Below are positions 9,102 through 18,097 of a stretch of 64,000 nt of DNA, in pieces. Made by a program: the position numbers and the translations under genes. Numbering within the stretch: position 1 is the first letter of the stretch; each line of letters starts with the position of its first letter. The notes below the pieces were generated by a model. That model was not told the DNA's origin. It did no database searches and saw only the letters and a program-made list of their open reading frames with translations. This stretch comes from Psychrobacter immobilis (GTDB taxonomy: Bacteria; Pseudomonadota; Gammaproteobacteria; Pseudomonadales; Moraxellaceae): assembly GCF_904846065.1 (NCBI RefSeq), contig NZ_CAJGZV010000001.1, positions 1,922,001 through 1,986,000 on the forward strand. The letters run 5' to 3'.

Positions 9102-10100
9102 TTAACGGCGGCTACTACGCACAAACAGCCAAATAAAGAATGGACCACCAAGCAACGCTAAAACGATGCCAACGGGCACATCCACTGGATAAGCAACATG
9201 CCGCGCCGCGCCATCAATGACGAGTAATAATATCGCGCCAAGCCAGCCAGACCAAATCATGAGGCGCATACGTCCACCACCAAACAGAATAGCCAATAGG
9301 TTTGGCACCATCATGCCAATAAAACCAATGACGCCTGCTAAAGACACCGCTGCCCCTGTTAATAATGCCGAGGCAATCACGACCAAACAACGAACCATAC
9401 CCACCTTGATACCCAAAGATTTAGCAGCGGCTTCACCAAGCATCAGTCCATCCAACTGACGACCTAACGGTAATAAAATTACTAACCCCAATAACATAGA
9501 GACAATCGAATAACGCAGCGGTACAAAGCCCGCTTCCGCCATACTGCCTGACAGCCAATTGGTCGCGGAGCGCAGCACCATGTCATCAGACATGAATAAA
9601 ATCAGGCTGACGACAGCGGCACAAAAAGCACTAATGACAAATCCCAATATCAGCAAGCCCATCTGCCCACCACCCAAAAACCGATGACAAGCGAGAATAA
9701 ATAAACAGACCAATACGCTTCCGGTAAACGCCGCAAGCGGTATCCCAATGCCACCAAACCCCAACGCCAGAACCAAAACAACACCAAGCGCCGCGCCACC
9801 TGATGTACCGATTAAACTTGGGTCCGCTAAAGGATTCTCAAATAAAGCCTGTAATGCTGCACCACTAACTGACAACGCCATACCAACCAGTAATGCCGTC
9901 ACCACACGCGGATAACGCAGCTGCCAGATGGTGTTATCAAGATAATTGGGACTTGACCATTCGCCAAAGCCAATACCAAGCGCCAACCAAATTAGCAATA
10001 CAGATGTGACAGCGGCAGCAATATAGTAGATGCTAGGTTTATGTTTTCTAGTTTGTGTAGGGATAGAAGCAGAAATCGTATTTGCCATGTGAGATGTCAT
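9102..10100 (-). CDS. hmuU: FecCD-family heme/iron permease
   Basis: Inner-membrane channel subunit (332 residues, the normal length) with about ten hydrophobic segments. It carries the family motif LRYPRVVTALLVGMALSVSG near residues 62-81 and FENPLADPSLIGTSGGAALG near 88-107. GVIGFIGMMVPNLLAILFGG near 258 is the conserved cytoplasmic coupling loop region. It sits between the periplasmic binding protein gene, 35 nt upstream, and the ATPase, 15 nt downstream. BtuC-like B12 permeases have the same fold; the heme assignment follows from the operon. Confidence 0.9.
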   Translation of the reverse strand: MTSHMANTISASIPTQTRKHKPSIYYIAAAVTSVLLIWLALGIGFGEWSSPNYLDNTIWQLRYPRVVTALLVGMALSVSGAALQALFENPLADPSLIGTSGGAALGVVLVLALGFGGIGIPLAAFTGSVLVCLFILACHRFLGGGQMGLLILGFVISAFCAAVVSLILFMSDDMVLRSATNWLSGSMAEAGFVPLRYSIVSMLLGLVILLPLGRQLDGLMLGEAAAKSLGIKVGMVRCLVVIASALLTGAAVSLAGVIGFIGMMVPNLLAILFGGGRMRLMIWSGWLGAILLLVIDGAARHVAYPVDVPVGIVLALLGGPFFIWLFVRSSRR

Positions 10101-10135
10101 TTTGTTGAATATGAGATAAATTGTTTTTACTTAGG

Positions 10136-10993
10136 CTATTTTGCTATAGCGTTCAGCTTTTTTAAGACGTCAGGCGAATGCAAGCCGTAACGCAGAAAAT
10201 CATCGGCTGGCCAAAAGTGTACGCCGCCCTTCTTGCCTGCGGCACTTGCTGCAATCTCTGGACGTTTACTAAATTTACTGATCCCGCCAACCACTGCCTG
10301 ATTATGATCGGCAATAATGATTACATCGGGCTTGGCTGCCAGCCAGCCTTCACGTGACATGGGTTTTAACCCAGATACATTGGCAGCATTTATCCCACCC
10401 GCACGGCGAATCAACTCATCCCCTACCGTGTCTTTACCTGCAACGATACGACCATCGTAACTTAATAAATAACGCTTACCCGTCTTTGCCATTGGACTCA
10501 TCCCTGTATTCCAACGCTTCGCAAGCTGCGACCCTTCAGCTTTTCTATCAACGTAACTGCCGATTGATTTAATACTATTGGCAAAGGTGCTTACCTCTTC
10601 TTTGGGCGCGACATTAACGGCTTTAACCTTTAGACCATTTAAGCGCTGATAAATACTCGCAGGCTGCACCATATAACTACCAAGCACCAAATCTGGCTTG
10701 ACCGCCAACACTGACTCGGCAGTGATATTACGGTGCATACCCACGGCTGGTACATTCTTTAACGCTGGATTATGATTGGTCGCATCTTTACCGACCAATT
10801 TATCGGTCGCTCCTAGTGCCACCACGACGTCTGCAACATCGGGGCTCATCGCGACAATACGCTCATAAGCTTGGGCAGAAAGTGAGGGCACGGCAAATGC
10901 GCCAATAATGGCAGCAGTGCTGATAGCCCGACTCATCAATTTTTTATTTATCACTGCGTGAGTGATTACTGTTTTTGATAATGCAGAAGACAT
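10136..10993 (-). CDS. hmuT: periplasmic heme-binding protein, HmuT/HutB-like
   Basis: Class III periplasmic binding protein that should pass heme from the outer-membrane receptor to HmuUV. The ATG at 10993 (285 residues) is preferred because TAGGA lies at a suitable distance; upstream in-frame starts lack this. A signal peptide follows (MSRAISTAAIIGAFAVPSLS, then AQA cleavage). The mature domain starts ERIVAMSPDVADVVVALGA, the typical BtuF/HmuT opening, and contains KPDLVLGSY and GKDTVGDELIRRAGG motifs. Tyr and Met/His residues capable of heme ligation are present, but the ligand cannot be fixed from sequence alone. Confidence 0.88.
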   Translation of the reverse strand: MSSALSKTVITHAVINKKLMSRAISTAAIIGAFAVPSLSAQAYERIVAMSPDVADVVVALGATDKLVGKDATNHNPALKNVPAVGMHRNITAESVLAVKPDLVLGSYMVQPASIYQRLNGLKVKAVNVAPKEEVSTFANSIKSIGSYVDRKAEGSQLAKRWNTGMSPMAKTGKRYLLSYDGRIVAGKDTVGDELIRRAGGINAANVSGLKPMSREGWLAAKPDVIIIADHNQAVVGGISKFSKRPEIAASAAGKKGGVHFWPADDFLRYGLHSPDVLKKLNAIAK

Positions 10994-11143
10994 AAGCATT
11001 CCTAATTTGCTAACGTAAAAAATGACAGTATTAACAGAACCATTAACGTGTATGAAGCATCCCAAATAACTCACACAACAGCTATGACTTATCCGTTATG
11101 TGAGTGTCAATATCGCAAAATTTACTGATTTTTTATGACGGGT

Positions 11144-12277
11144 TTACACGCTCTCTTCTTCAGTCATAACCACTGGTGCTAAGGCTTCTGCATATGGATA
11201 CGCTTCGATGACCGTCGAGACAATTTGCTGCCAGACTTCAAGCTCAGGCGTGCCTTCAATTCGCTGACCGAACACACTAAAGATACTGACGCCGTGACCA
11301 TCAAAACCTTCGATACAAGTCACGATGCCGTCTTTGGTTGGGCGCTTAACGCTCCACACTTGCGCCAATGCTTTGTCTTTTAAATGCAGCGTAAAGTCAT
11401 TATGGTCTTTATCTAAAATATTGAACCAATCGCCCATACGTTTGAGCGTCTGCACGGTGCCAGTCTGAATCTGCACCAGACCTCTATTACCAACAAATAT
11501 CATAATCGGACATTTCGCATCACGCGCTTGCTCGAAAACCGCTTCGACCGCGCTAATATCAAGCTGCTGCGTCATCTGCTCTGGTGCTTGACGGTAGCTA
11601 CTAGCACGATCAATATCGAGATTTTTTAATAATGAATGAAACTGATGCACATCTGTCATTGCTTGCCAGCCTTGCTGTAGCTGCGTACGCCTCTCTTCAC
11701 TTAATGCCTTGTAACGCCAGTCATTAAGTGGTTCTTGTGCCTCTAACGTCAGCGTCTCATTATTCACCGTTTGCTGCTGCTCCTGAATCATCGCTTGCCA
11801 GCGCGCAATAGTCTCAGCGCTTAACTCTCGTAGATACACTTTATCAATCGCACCGCCTTGCGCGTTATAGAATTGAATACTATAAGAGGGCTTATCGGCG
11901 CGGCTGGTATCCGTTACCGCCAGCATATGCTGCCATTGCCACATAAAAAATCGCAAATCTAAGCCACCCACATTGAGTGCCAATCCCATCTTTTCACCAA
12001 GCTTAAGATTATGATATGGCGCGGTTTTTTCATGCACTGCCAACTCGTTTCTGACAATGCTTTCCATGTCACCAAAGTTTTCAAATTGCTTTAACACGGT
12101 TTTGCACTGATCACCCATATACTGGCTATAAGGGGAGGCTAACATCAGTTCAAACTCGCTGATATCTAATGCAGCCGCTCCTTCTGTGGGAAATAGCATC
12201 GGTGTTTTTGCTTTCAATGCTTGGTACTGTTGCCACAGCTCAGTATTTTTTTTAGTTAACGATAACGGTTGACTCAT
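11144..12277 (-). CDS. hmuS: cytoplasmic heme-handling protein, HmuS/HemS/ChuS family
   Basis: Binds heme after import and either shuttles or degrades it. The 377-residue chain shows two tandem ChuX/HutX-like halves, residues ~30-190 and ~215-370. The first contains VGGLDLRFFMWQWQHMLAV and the second FVGNRGLVQIQTGTV plus LKDKALAQVWSVKRPTKDG, all typical of the family. The ATG at 12277 has GGAG 6 nt upstream; an in-frame start at 12397 would add a hydrophobic stretch unlike the family. It is the first gene of the operon, 150 nt before hmuT, and is read divergently from the TonB receptor across a Fur-box region. Confidence 0.9.
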   Translation of the reverse strand: MSQPLSLTKKNTELWQQYQALKAKTPMLFPTEGAAALDISEFELMLASPYSQYMGDQCKTVLKQFENFGDMESIVRNELAVHEKTAPYHNLKLGEKMGLALNVGGLDLRFFMWQWQHMLAVTDTSRADKPSYSIQFYNAQGGAIDKVYLRELSAETIARWQAMIQEQQQTVNNETLTLEAQEPLNDWRYKALSEERRTQLQQGWQAMTDVHQFHSLLKNLDIDRASSYRQAPEQMTQQLDISAVEAVFEQARDAKCPIMIFVGNRGLVQIQTGTVQTLKRMGDWFNILDKDHNDFTLHLKDKALAQVWSVKRPTKDGIVTCIEGFDGHGVSIFSVFGQRIEGTPELEVWQQIVSTVIEAYPYAEALAPVVMTEEESV

Positions 12278-12548
12278 GATGGTCTCCATAAAATAAATAG
12301 CAGTAAAAAAGCCAATGATCTTGGCTATGTAGTATTGAGATATGAACATTTTCAGAAAATAGCAGCGACGATGATGATTGATATTTGATAAAACCAATGC
12401 CTGCTGTACTACAGTGCTTGCAAGGATGCAGCAAGGGTGTATTTATCAAGCAGACTGTTAGCAATTATCGCTGCTAGTTCATCATTTATAATTTTGTATC
12501 TAGGCTTCGGACGAAATCATTATGGCAACATTTTTTCATTTTGTAAAT

Positions 12549-12585
12549 AATAATAATTATCATTTACATCTTGATAATTATTATC
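12549..12585. promoter_or_regulatory. Fur boxes between hmuS and hmuR
   Basis: GATAATTATTATC at 12573-12585 is an exact 6-1-6 Fur palindrome. AATAATAATTATCATTTAC at 12549-12567 matches the 19-bp Fur consensus at 14 of 19 positions. They lie in the long divergent gap between hmuS and the receptor gene, so iron should repress both directions. Nothing else was recognised in this ~500-nt gap. Confidence 0.7.
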
Positions 12586-12790
12586 TTTTGAAATACTATG
12601 TCTGAGCTTTGTTGCTTAATCTAGTGAATCAAGTAACCAAACCTTTAATAATTAATACTATGAAAAGGTCGCTTTAGATCGCTCTTTTTGTAGAAAAAGG
12701 TCTTTAAGTAACACGACTTTCTTACTCTCTCTTTTTACGATGGCTGTTTTATTTATGTCAATTTTAGCGTTTGATTTATCGTTGACTCAT

Positions 12791-14935
12791 ATGGGACTAA
12801 ACACCCATCCCTCACTGCTACGTCGTAGCCCATTAGCCATAAGTGTGGCATTAGCATTGTTTGCATTCACGTCAGTTTCAGCCCAAGCAGCGCCAATTTT
12901 CGCAGAGACTAATGGTGATATGCCTGACGATGCAGCCATGCCGAGCACACGTTTAGACCCAATCGTAGTAACGGCGACTCGCTCTGAGCGCGCTTTAAGT
13001 GATTCGCCAGTTGCCCTGCAAGTACTCAGTCGCCAGCAGCTCGATGACAACCATGCTCATACTTTAAAAGAAGCGCTGGCCTTGTTGCCCAATGTCTACT
13101 TACGTGAAGTCCACGGCAAGACAGGTTACGAAGTCAGCATGCAAGGCTTCACAGGTGATCAAGTATTGGTGTTGATTGACGGTTTACCGATTACGGCAAG
13201 CACTGGCTCGACAGTAAACTTGAATCAGTATATGAATATGGATATCGAACAGATAGAGGTGGTGCAAGGAGCGGCGTCAGCGCAGTTTGGTAGCGCGGCG
13301 ATGGGCGGCGTCATTAATATCATCACCAAACCTATTGGCGCGACAACAGGACATATCACCACCGAGATTGCCAGCAATGGGCAGCAAAATCCATCTGGTA
13401 AAAAGCTAGATGCCAATAAGCGCTATGTAGAAGCCAGCGTGGAAGGGGCATTGGATAAAAACCAGCGCTTTCACGCGCGTCTATCAGGCTCGTATCTGGA
13501 CAATGATGGCTTAAGCTTAGACCATGAAGCATGGCCCAGATTAAAAGATGCCAGCGAACAATCACAAGTCAGTGCCCGCCTCAGCTACCGCCCTGACGGT
13601 AACGATACATCAGGTAATAACAATGACCGCAACGATAGCCGACTGGTCAAAAATTCTCAATATTGGCTAGAAGCCAGCCACTATAAAGAAGACGATATCA
13701 GCCGTTTTAATTATTATGTCGCGCCGCGCTATTTGGCACAGCAAAGAGATGAACACATCAGCAAGCAGCGCTTTAGTATCGGTGCGCGCGCTGATATCGC
13801 GCCGCATGTCGATGATCGCAGCAAGACTTATCGATTGTCCGCTCAAGCGCTGCATAAGGAATATCAAAGCGAATCCAATACTAAAACGCAGCAAGCCATC
13901 ACTAGTGCCCGTGATACAGACATTAGTACGACGTTGGCACAAGCCCAGCTCGACTTACCTGAGCTATTGCTATCCGATAAGCACCTTCATCTTATCCAAG
14001 TCGGCGGTCAGGTTCAGCAAGACAAGTTAAGCCAAACGAAAAACCAAGTCAGCGAGCTTATCAGCGATGACGTCAGCCGTAATGTCGGTGAGCTGTATCT
14101 ACAAGATGATTGGCTGATTGGCGATAACTGGGAAGTGTTGAGCGGTATTCGCTATCAAAACGATGAAGACTTTGGTGGTCATACGGCGCCGAAAGTATCA
14201 CTTAAATACAACCATTTGGATGCCAGCGGTCGTGACCATGTCTTTCGTAGCAGTATTGGCGGTGGTTATCGCGTGCCCAACCTGAAAGAACGCTACTACG
14301 TCTTTGACCATAGCAATTTGGGTTATAAAGTCATGGGAAATCCTGACTTGCAGCCTGAAACCTCAACCAGTTACCAGATCGGCTATCAAGGTCAACTGAG
14401 CGACACCATGAATTTGACGGTCAATGGTTTTTATAACGAGATAGATGACCTGATCCAAACCGATGAAGACAACGCTACCTTCGACGGTAACATCGCCATT
14501 TATAAATATATGAACGTCGATAGTGCCAAAACTTATGGCGGCGATATTGGCCTTGACTGGCAAGTGGACGAGCGCGCCAAACTGCAAGCCAGCTATGCTT
14601 ATTTAAAAACGCATAACAATGTGACAGATACCGAGCTGACCTATAAGCCCAATCACAAAGCGATGCTGGCACTAGATTATCAGCTTAATGACAAATTACA
14701 GCTGATCCCGCGCCTCAATTATGAATCCAAACAGCTGATTAGTACCAGCGAGCAAGCGTATTCACCGTCTTGGTGGACGCTCGATAGCAAGCTCAATTAT
14801 GACGCAACTGCAAACTTGAGCTTGTATGCAGCGATTAATAATATCTTTGATGTGCAGCGCGCTGTCACCGATACCAGTGACTATCGTCCCATTGATAATC
14901 GCGAGTGGTTACTTGGCGCCAGCTACCATTGGTAA
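12791..14935 (+). CDS. hmuR: TonB-dependent outer-membrane heme/hemoprotein receptor
   Basis: Outer-membrane beta-barrel that takes up heme with energy from TonB. After a signal peptide (SPLAISVALALFAFTSVSAQA) there is a TonB box-like LDPIVVTATR, then the plug domain (SMQGFTGDQVLVLIDGLPI, VEVVQGAASAQFGSAAMGGV). Then comes a ~520-residue barrel ending in an aromatic residue (SYHW). YRVPNLKERY and GNPDLQPETS near residue 500 correspond to the FRAP and NPDL boxes of heme receptors. The start at 12791 places the RR-containing n-region of the signal peptide first; ATGs at 12740 and 12755 are in frame, and none has a clear ribosome site. Followed after 102 nt by the HmuY-like lipoprotein gene, an arrangement like the hmuYR pair of Porphyromonas. 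Confidence 0.88.
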   Translation: MGLNTHPSLLRRSPLAISVALALFAFTSVSAQAAPIFAETNGDMPDDAAMPSTRLDPIVVTATRSERALSDSPVALQVLSRQQLDDNHAHTLKEALALLPNVYLREVHGKTGYEVSMQGFTGDQVLVLIDGLPITASTGSTVNLNQYMNMDIEQIEVVQGAASAQFGSAAMGGVINIITKPIGATTGHITTEIASNGQQNPSGKKLDANKRYVEASVEGALDKNQRFHARLSGSYLDNDGLSLDHEAWPRLKDASEQSQVSARLSYRPDGNDTSGNNNDRNDSRLVKNSQYWLEASHYKEDDISRFNYYVAPRYLAQQRDEHISKQRFSIGARADIAPHVDDRSKTYRLSAQALHKEYQSESNTKTQQAITSARDTDISTTLAQAQLDLPELLLSDKHLHLIQVGGQVQQDKLSQTKNQVSELISDDVSRNVGELYLQDDWLIGDNWEVLSGIRYQNDEDFGGHTAPKVSLKYNHLDASGRDHVFRSSIGGGYRVPNLKERYYVFDHSNLGYKVMGNPDLQPETSTSYQIGYQGQLSDTMNLTVNGFYNEIDDLIQTDEDNATFDGNIAIYKYMNVDSAKTYGGDIGLDWQVDERAKLQASYAYLKTHNNVTDTELTYKPNHKAMLALDYQLNDKLQLIPRLNYESKQLISTSEQAYSPSWWTLDSKLNYDATANLSLYAAINNIFDVQRAVTDTSDYRPIDNREWLLGASYHW

Positions 14936-15037
14936 GCCCTTGATTCACAATCATTCTAAAGCAAATGTATTTGTACCGCTATTTTTCCCCTTATTTTGTA
15001 CCCTCTATCTGAAACCACAACCTTCAAGGAAGCTGAT

Positions 15038-16312
15038 ATGACCCCCATTTTCCCAGCAGTTCACACCAAGCCGACCAAATTGGCATTACTGTTTAGTGGC
15101 AGTATTTTAGCACTCAGCATGACCGGTTGCGGAGGCGGCAGTGATGGCTCGAGTAGTGGCAATACCGGAAATGGCGATAATGGTGGTAACACGCCGCCTG
15201 TTAGCACTGCCAGCTTTAGCGAAACGGCCACTTGGCAAGTCACCAATCTAGCGCCTAATACTGCGACCTGTTATGACTTTGATGCCAAAGCTGAAAGCTC
15301 GTGTGCTGAGGATAAATGGGATATCAAGTTTGATAACCAAGCGCGTTCGGTCAAGCTTTGGTCAAATAGTGGTGATTCTGGCGATGGTAAAGGCGGCGTT
15401 TTTGGTTTAATCGATTGGTCAGATCTGAGTCGTTATAGCAATGCAACTCAAGATCCTGATACCAGTCGTGATATTACCATGCACTACAATGAAGACCGTA
15501 GTGGTGGCATTTTTGATGCACAGCCTTGGTTTGAATACAATTTAAAAGACAACCATCAGCTCTACCCGAACAATCGTGTCTACCTTGTCACCACAGATAA
15601 TAGCAGCGCCATGACAGACAGCAGCGTCCAGCAGCCTATTTATGCCATGCAGATTACCAACTACTATAATAATGCTGGAACCTCGGGCTACCCTACTCTG
15701 CGCTGGATTGATACGGCGCTACCGAACAAGGTGCAGACGAAAACCATCGATGCCTCAAACAATGATAACTGGGTCTATTTTGATCTAACCACAGGACAAA
15801 GTAGCACCGATAAAAACAGCACTTGGCAGATTGGTTTTAAGCGTAATAGTGTTATTTTAAATGGTGGCGATTCTGCAATTGGCACTCATAAAGGCAAAGT
15901 TGGTGGCTTCTTATCAAAAACACCAATAGGGTATTATGATGATAAAGGTGAGCCCATTGTCAGCAAGTTTATAACCGATGGTAGTGCGGCAACTTTAACC
16001 GACCTTACCAACACCGCTGTGTACGATAAACCGATGAGTGCCAGAAGCTGGGTCATTGATAGTAAAGGCTCGGATCTCAATCCTGCTTATACGGGTAATT
16101 TCCCGAACCTAGACTTTGGCTGGTATACCTACAATGGCATGACCCATCAACTAAATGCCAAAGCGGTTGACAGCGCTCAAGGCGCGCTCATTAGATCCGC
16201 TGAAGGCAATAGCTATGCCCGCGTGCGTTTGGATAAAATCAATTACCCTGATAGCTCAGCGACGACTGCGACCTCATGGGAATTTAAAATAGACATTCAA
16301 CCTGCTCCTTAA
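15038..16312 (+). CDS. hmuY: HmuY-like heme-binding lipoprotein
   Basis: Probable cell-surface or periplasm-facing lipoprotein that captures heme and passes it to the receptor encoded upstream. The ATG at 15038 has AAGGAAG 5 nt upstream. The signal peptide ends in the lipobox LSMTGC (Cys near residue 29), followed by a flexible Gly/Ser/Asn linker. Two HmuY-like beta units are visible, with SCAEDKWDIKFDNQARSVKL near 85-105 and NWVYFDLTTGQ...TWQIGFKRNSVILNGG near 245-280. HmuY domains are usually ~200 residues, so this 424-residue protein has an enlarged middle. His and Met residues that could bind heme are scattered and cannot be assigned. HmuY is best known from Bacteroidetes. Confidence 0.78.
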   Translation: MTPIFPAVHTKPTKLALLFSGSILALSMTGCGGGSDGSSSGNTGNGDNGGNTPPVSTASFSETATWQVTNLAPNTATCYDFDAKAESSCAEDKWDIKFDNQARSVKLWSNSGDSGDGKGGVFGLIDWSDLSRYSNATQDPDTSRDITMHYNEDRSGGIFDAQPWFEYNLKDNHQLYPNNRVYLVTTDNSSAMTDSSVQQPIYAMQITNYYNNAGTSGYPTLRWIDTALPNKVQTKTIDASNNDNWVYFDLTTGQSSTDKNSTWQIGFKRNSVILNGGDSAIGTHKGKVGGFLSKTPIGYYDDKGEPIVSKFITDGSAATLTDLTNTAVYDKPMSARSWVIDSKGSDLNPAYTGNFPNLDFGWYTYNGMTHQLNAKAVDSAQGALIRSAEGNSYARVRLDKINYPDSSATTATSWEFKIDIQPAP

Positions 16313-16334
16313 CACTTTACTGTTCGACTTTAGC

Positions 16335-16388
16335 TCGCCCAACCCTTTTTTGTAAGCTATCAAACCTTGCAAAAATAGGTTGGGCGAT
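16335..16388 (+). terminator. long hairpin after hmuY, possible terminator
   Basis: TCGCCCAACC / GGTTGGGCGA pair at the base, and TTTTTTGTAAG / CTTGCAAAAATA continue the stem around a ~9-nt loop. There is no T-tract after the stem, so rho-independent action is uncertain. The remaining part of the 16313-16662 gap contains a Fur-like site and A+T-rich promoter sequence. Confidence 0.45.
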
Positions 16389-16521
16389 AACGTTTATACA
16401 CAGTCTAAGAGTCACCACTGCCAAGCATTACAAGAAAGCTATTAGTCATTCGATAACACCAGTCCTTTTAGGATTGTAAATAAATTAACGTATGGTATAT
16501 TATCGTAATCAAAACCTAAAT

Positions 16522-16540
16522 GACATTAATAATCATTAAT
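16522..16540. promoter_or_regulatory. Fur-box-like site upstream of the DUF2470-SIP gene
   Basis: GACATTAATAATCATTAAT matches the 19-bp Fur consensus at 14 of 19 positions and lies about 120 nt before the start at 16663. It is weaker than the sites at 18046 and 24118. Confidence 0.45.
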
Positions 16541-16662
16541 ATTTGAATGTTTTATGCTTATTAACTATTATATTTCCATCTTGCCCTTAATCAGCAGCCA
16601 ATCATTTATTAATTAAAAATTTTGCTGAACAATTATTTGAATTTTGGCTTGGATGACATTTT

Positions 16663-17790
16663 ATGGCTCAACCACTTACTCAGTACGATTTCGATAAAAC
16701 GCCGCTCGACATGGCTGACAAAGCCCAGTTTATGAGTCATGTCAATGAAGAGCATCAAGATGAACTCGCGATGTTTATCAATGCCTTTACTACCACGGCA
16801 GTGAGTGAGCACGAGATCGCCTCGATAGCAGAGCTGTATACTGATGGGATACTAATGGATGTCACAACCGCCCATCATGACAACGATACCTTAACAAACA
16901 GCAGCAAGCTCAGCCGTCAATATTTTATCGATTTTACAGTTCCTATTAGTGACTCTATGACGCTACAAGAGCAATATATAACGCTATTGCAAACATCTGC
17001 CAATAAGCTTGGCAAGCGCACGATTAAGCTTCAAGAACAGCGTTTTACAGTCATTAATGGCTATTATGCCAGCCCCAATATGTATCGACTGCTGGTAACC
17101 GCACCCGATACTACGCCACTCACTCATCCGGGCTACGCGTATTTGTTTGAGCTAAATGCGGACGGTCTATCTGCTACAAAACACCAGCCCAAAGATAGCG
17201 ACAAACCTTTGCAGCGCTACTATACCTTGCGAAAAGCATGGCGAGATTCGAGCAGCTCGTCCGTCCAAGCGTGGATAGATGTCTACATTCACGGCGACAC
17301 GGCAGGAGGCAGTTGGGCGCGCGCACTTAACTGTGGCAGTCAAATCAAAACAGTACGTGAATATCCAGAGAAGATAGAACATCTCAGCACTGGTCAGTGC
17401 TTACTCATCTGTGATGAAACCTCCTTGCCTACGGTGGCCAATCTATTGGAAAACTGGCAGAATCCATTGCCGCCCCTCGTCATAGCCATCACTAATGATC
17501 CAGAGGACATTCGTTATCTACATACCCTAACGCTCAGTAATCCACTACGCCACGAGGCGCATTTTTTGCAAGATAATGTGTGCCAGCTGATTAATACCCC
17601 AACAACTGATATTACAGAGCAAATAATGGCATTATTAAATACGCAATTTGCGCGACTGCCTGTCAAAATTGACAAAGTATGGGGCGCGCTGGAAGCAGCG
17701 GATATCAAATTATTGCGACAGCAACTAAAGGCAACCCTTGGGTTATCACGTCAGGATATGGTCATTAAAGTCTACTGGCGTGCGCAATAA
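16663..17790 (+). CDS. DUF2470 (HugZ-like) and siderophore-interacting protein fusion
   Basis: A 375-residue cytoplasmic protein with two parts. Residues ~22-100 (HVNEEHQDEL... to a short alpha/beta tail) resemble DUF2470, the small domain of HugZ-type heme utilisation proteins. Residues ~120-375 resemble the FAD-binding siderophore-interacting family (ViuB/YqjH): RYYTLRKAW carries the RxYT flavin motif, and IDVYIHGDTAGGSWARAL matches the VDFVLHG...GPASRWA motif. Such enzymes reduce ferric siderophores or feed electrons to iron release. Together with its Fur-like site and position next to hmuRY, this suggests reductive iron release or heme processing. No ribosome site better than GGATGA is seen. 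The domain order was judged by eye. Confidence 0.72.
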   Translation: MAQPLTQYDFDKTPLDMADKAQFMSHVNEEHQDELAMFINAFTTTAVSEHEIASIAELYTDGILMDVTTAHHDNDTLTNSSKLSRQYFIDFTVPISDSMTLQEQYITLLQTSANKLGKRTIKLQEQRFTVINGYYASPNMYRLLVTAPDTTPLTHPGYAYLFELNADGLSATKHQPKDSDKPLQRYYTLRKAWRDSSSSSVQAWIDVYIHGDTAGGSWARALNCGSQIKTVREYPEKIEHLSTGQCLLICDETSLPTVANLLENWQNPLPPLVIAITNDPEDIRYLHTLTLSNPLRHEAHFLQDNVCQLINTPTTDITEQIMALLNTQFARLPVKIDKVWGALEAADIKLLRQQLKATLGLSRQDMVIKVYWRAQ

Positions 17791-17820
17791 TCATTATGTT
17801 TTTTATAAGTGGCATTTTTT

Positions 17821-17880
17821 ATAAACAGCAAGCATTTAATAAGTAGCAAACATTTAGTCATAAACAGAAAGCATTTAGCC
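17821..17880 (+). repeat. imperfect tandem repeat, about 20 bp, three copies
   Basis: ATAAACAGCAAGCATTTA, ATAAGTAGCAAACATTTAGTC and ATAAACAGAAAGCATTTAGCC follow each other directly after the SIP-fusion gene. This is a non-coding minisatellite-like stretch in the 307-nt gap 17791-18097, which otherwise holds the Fur box at 18046. Confidence 0.6.
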
Positions 17881-18045
17881 ACTTACCAACCACTTGTGCT
17901 GACTGCTAAATTGAGCTAATAACAATCGTTGCTGCTGGTATAGCGCGACTTATCAACTTTAGACGACTTACTACTTTGCCTAACAAAAACGTACACTTAA
18001 CACGATAAAAATATATTGAGATTTAATCCAGTAATATATTGTAAT

Positions 18046-18064
18046 GAAAATGATTATCATTATA
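18046..18064. promoter_or_regulatory. Fur box upstream of the first siderophore receptor
   Basis: GAAAATGATTATCATTATA matches the 19-bp Fur consensus at 16 of 19 positions and lies 33 nt before the chosen start at 18098, where bound Fur would block the promoter. Confidence 0.75.
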
Positions 18065-18097
18065 ATAAGCATTTAATCTTATGTGCTGGAAATATTC

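Noticed and set aside
8229..10993. Vitamin B12 (BtuFCD) importer as the identity of the FecCD-type ABC genes
   Set aside because: The operon begins with an HmuS/HemS gene and faces a heme receptor over a Fur box; no cobalamin gene or riboswitch is visible.
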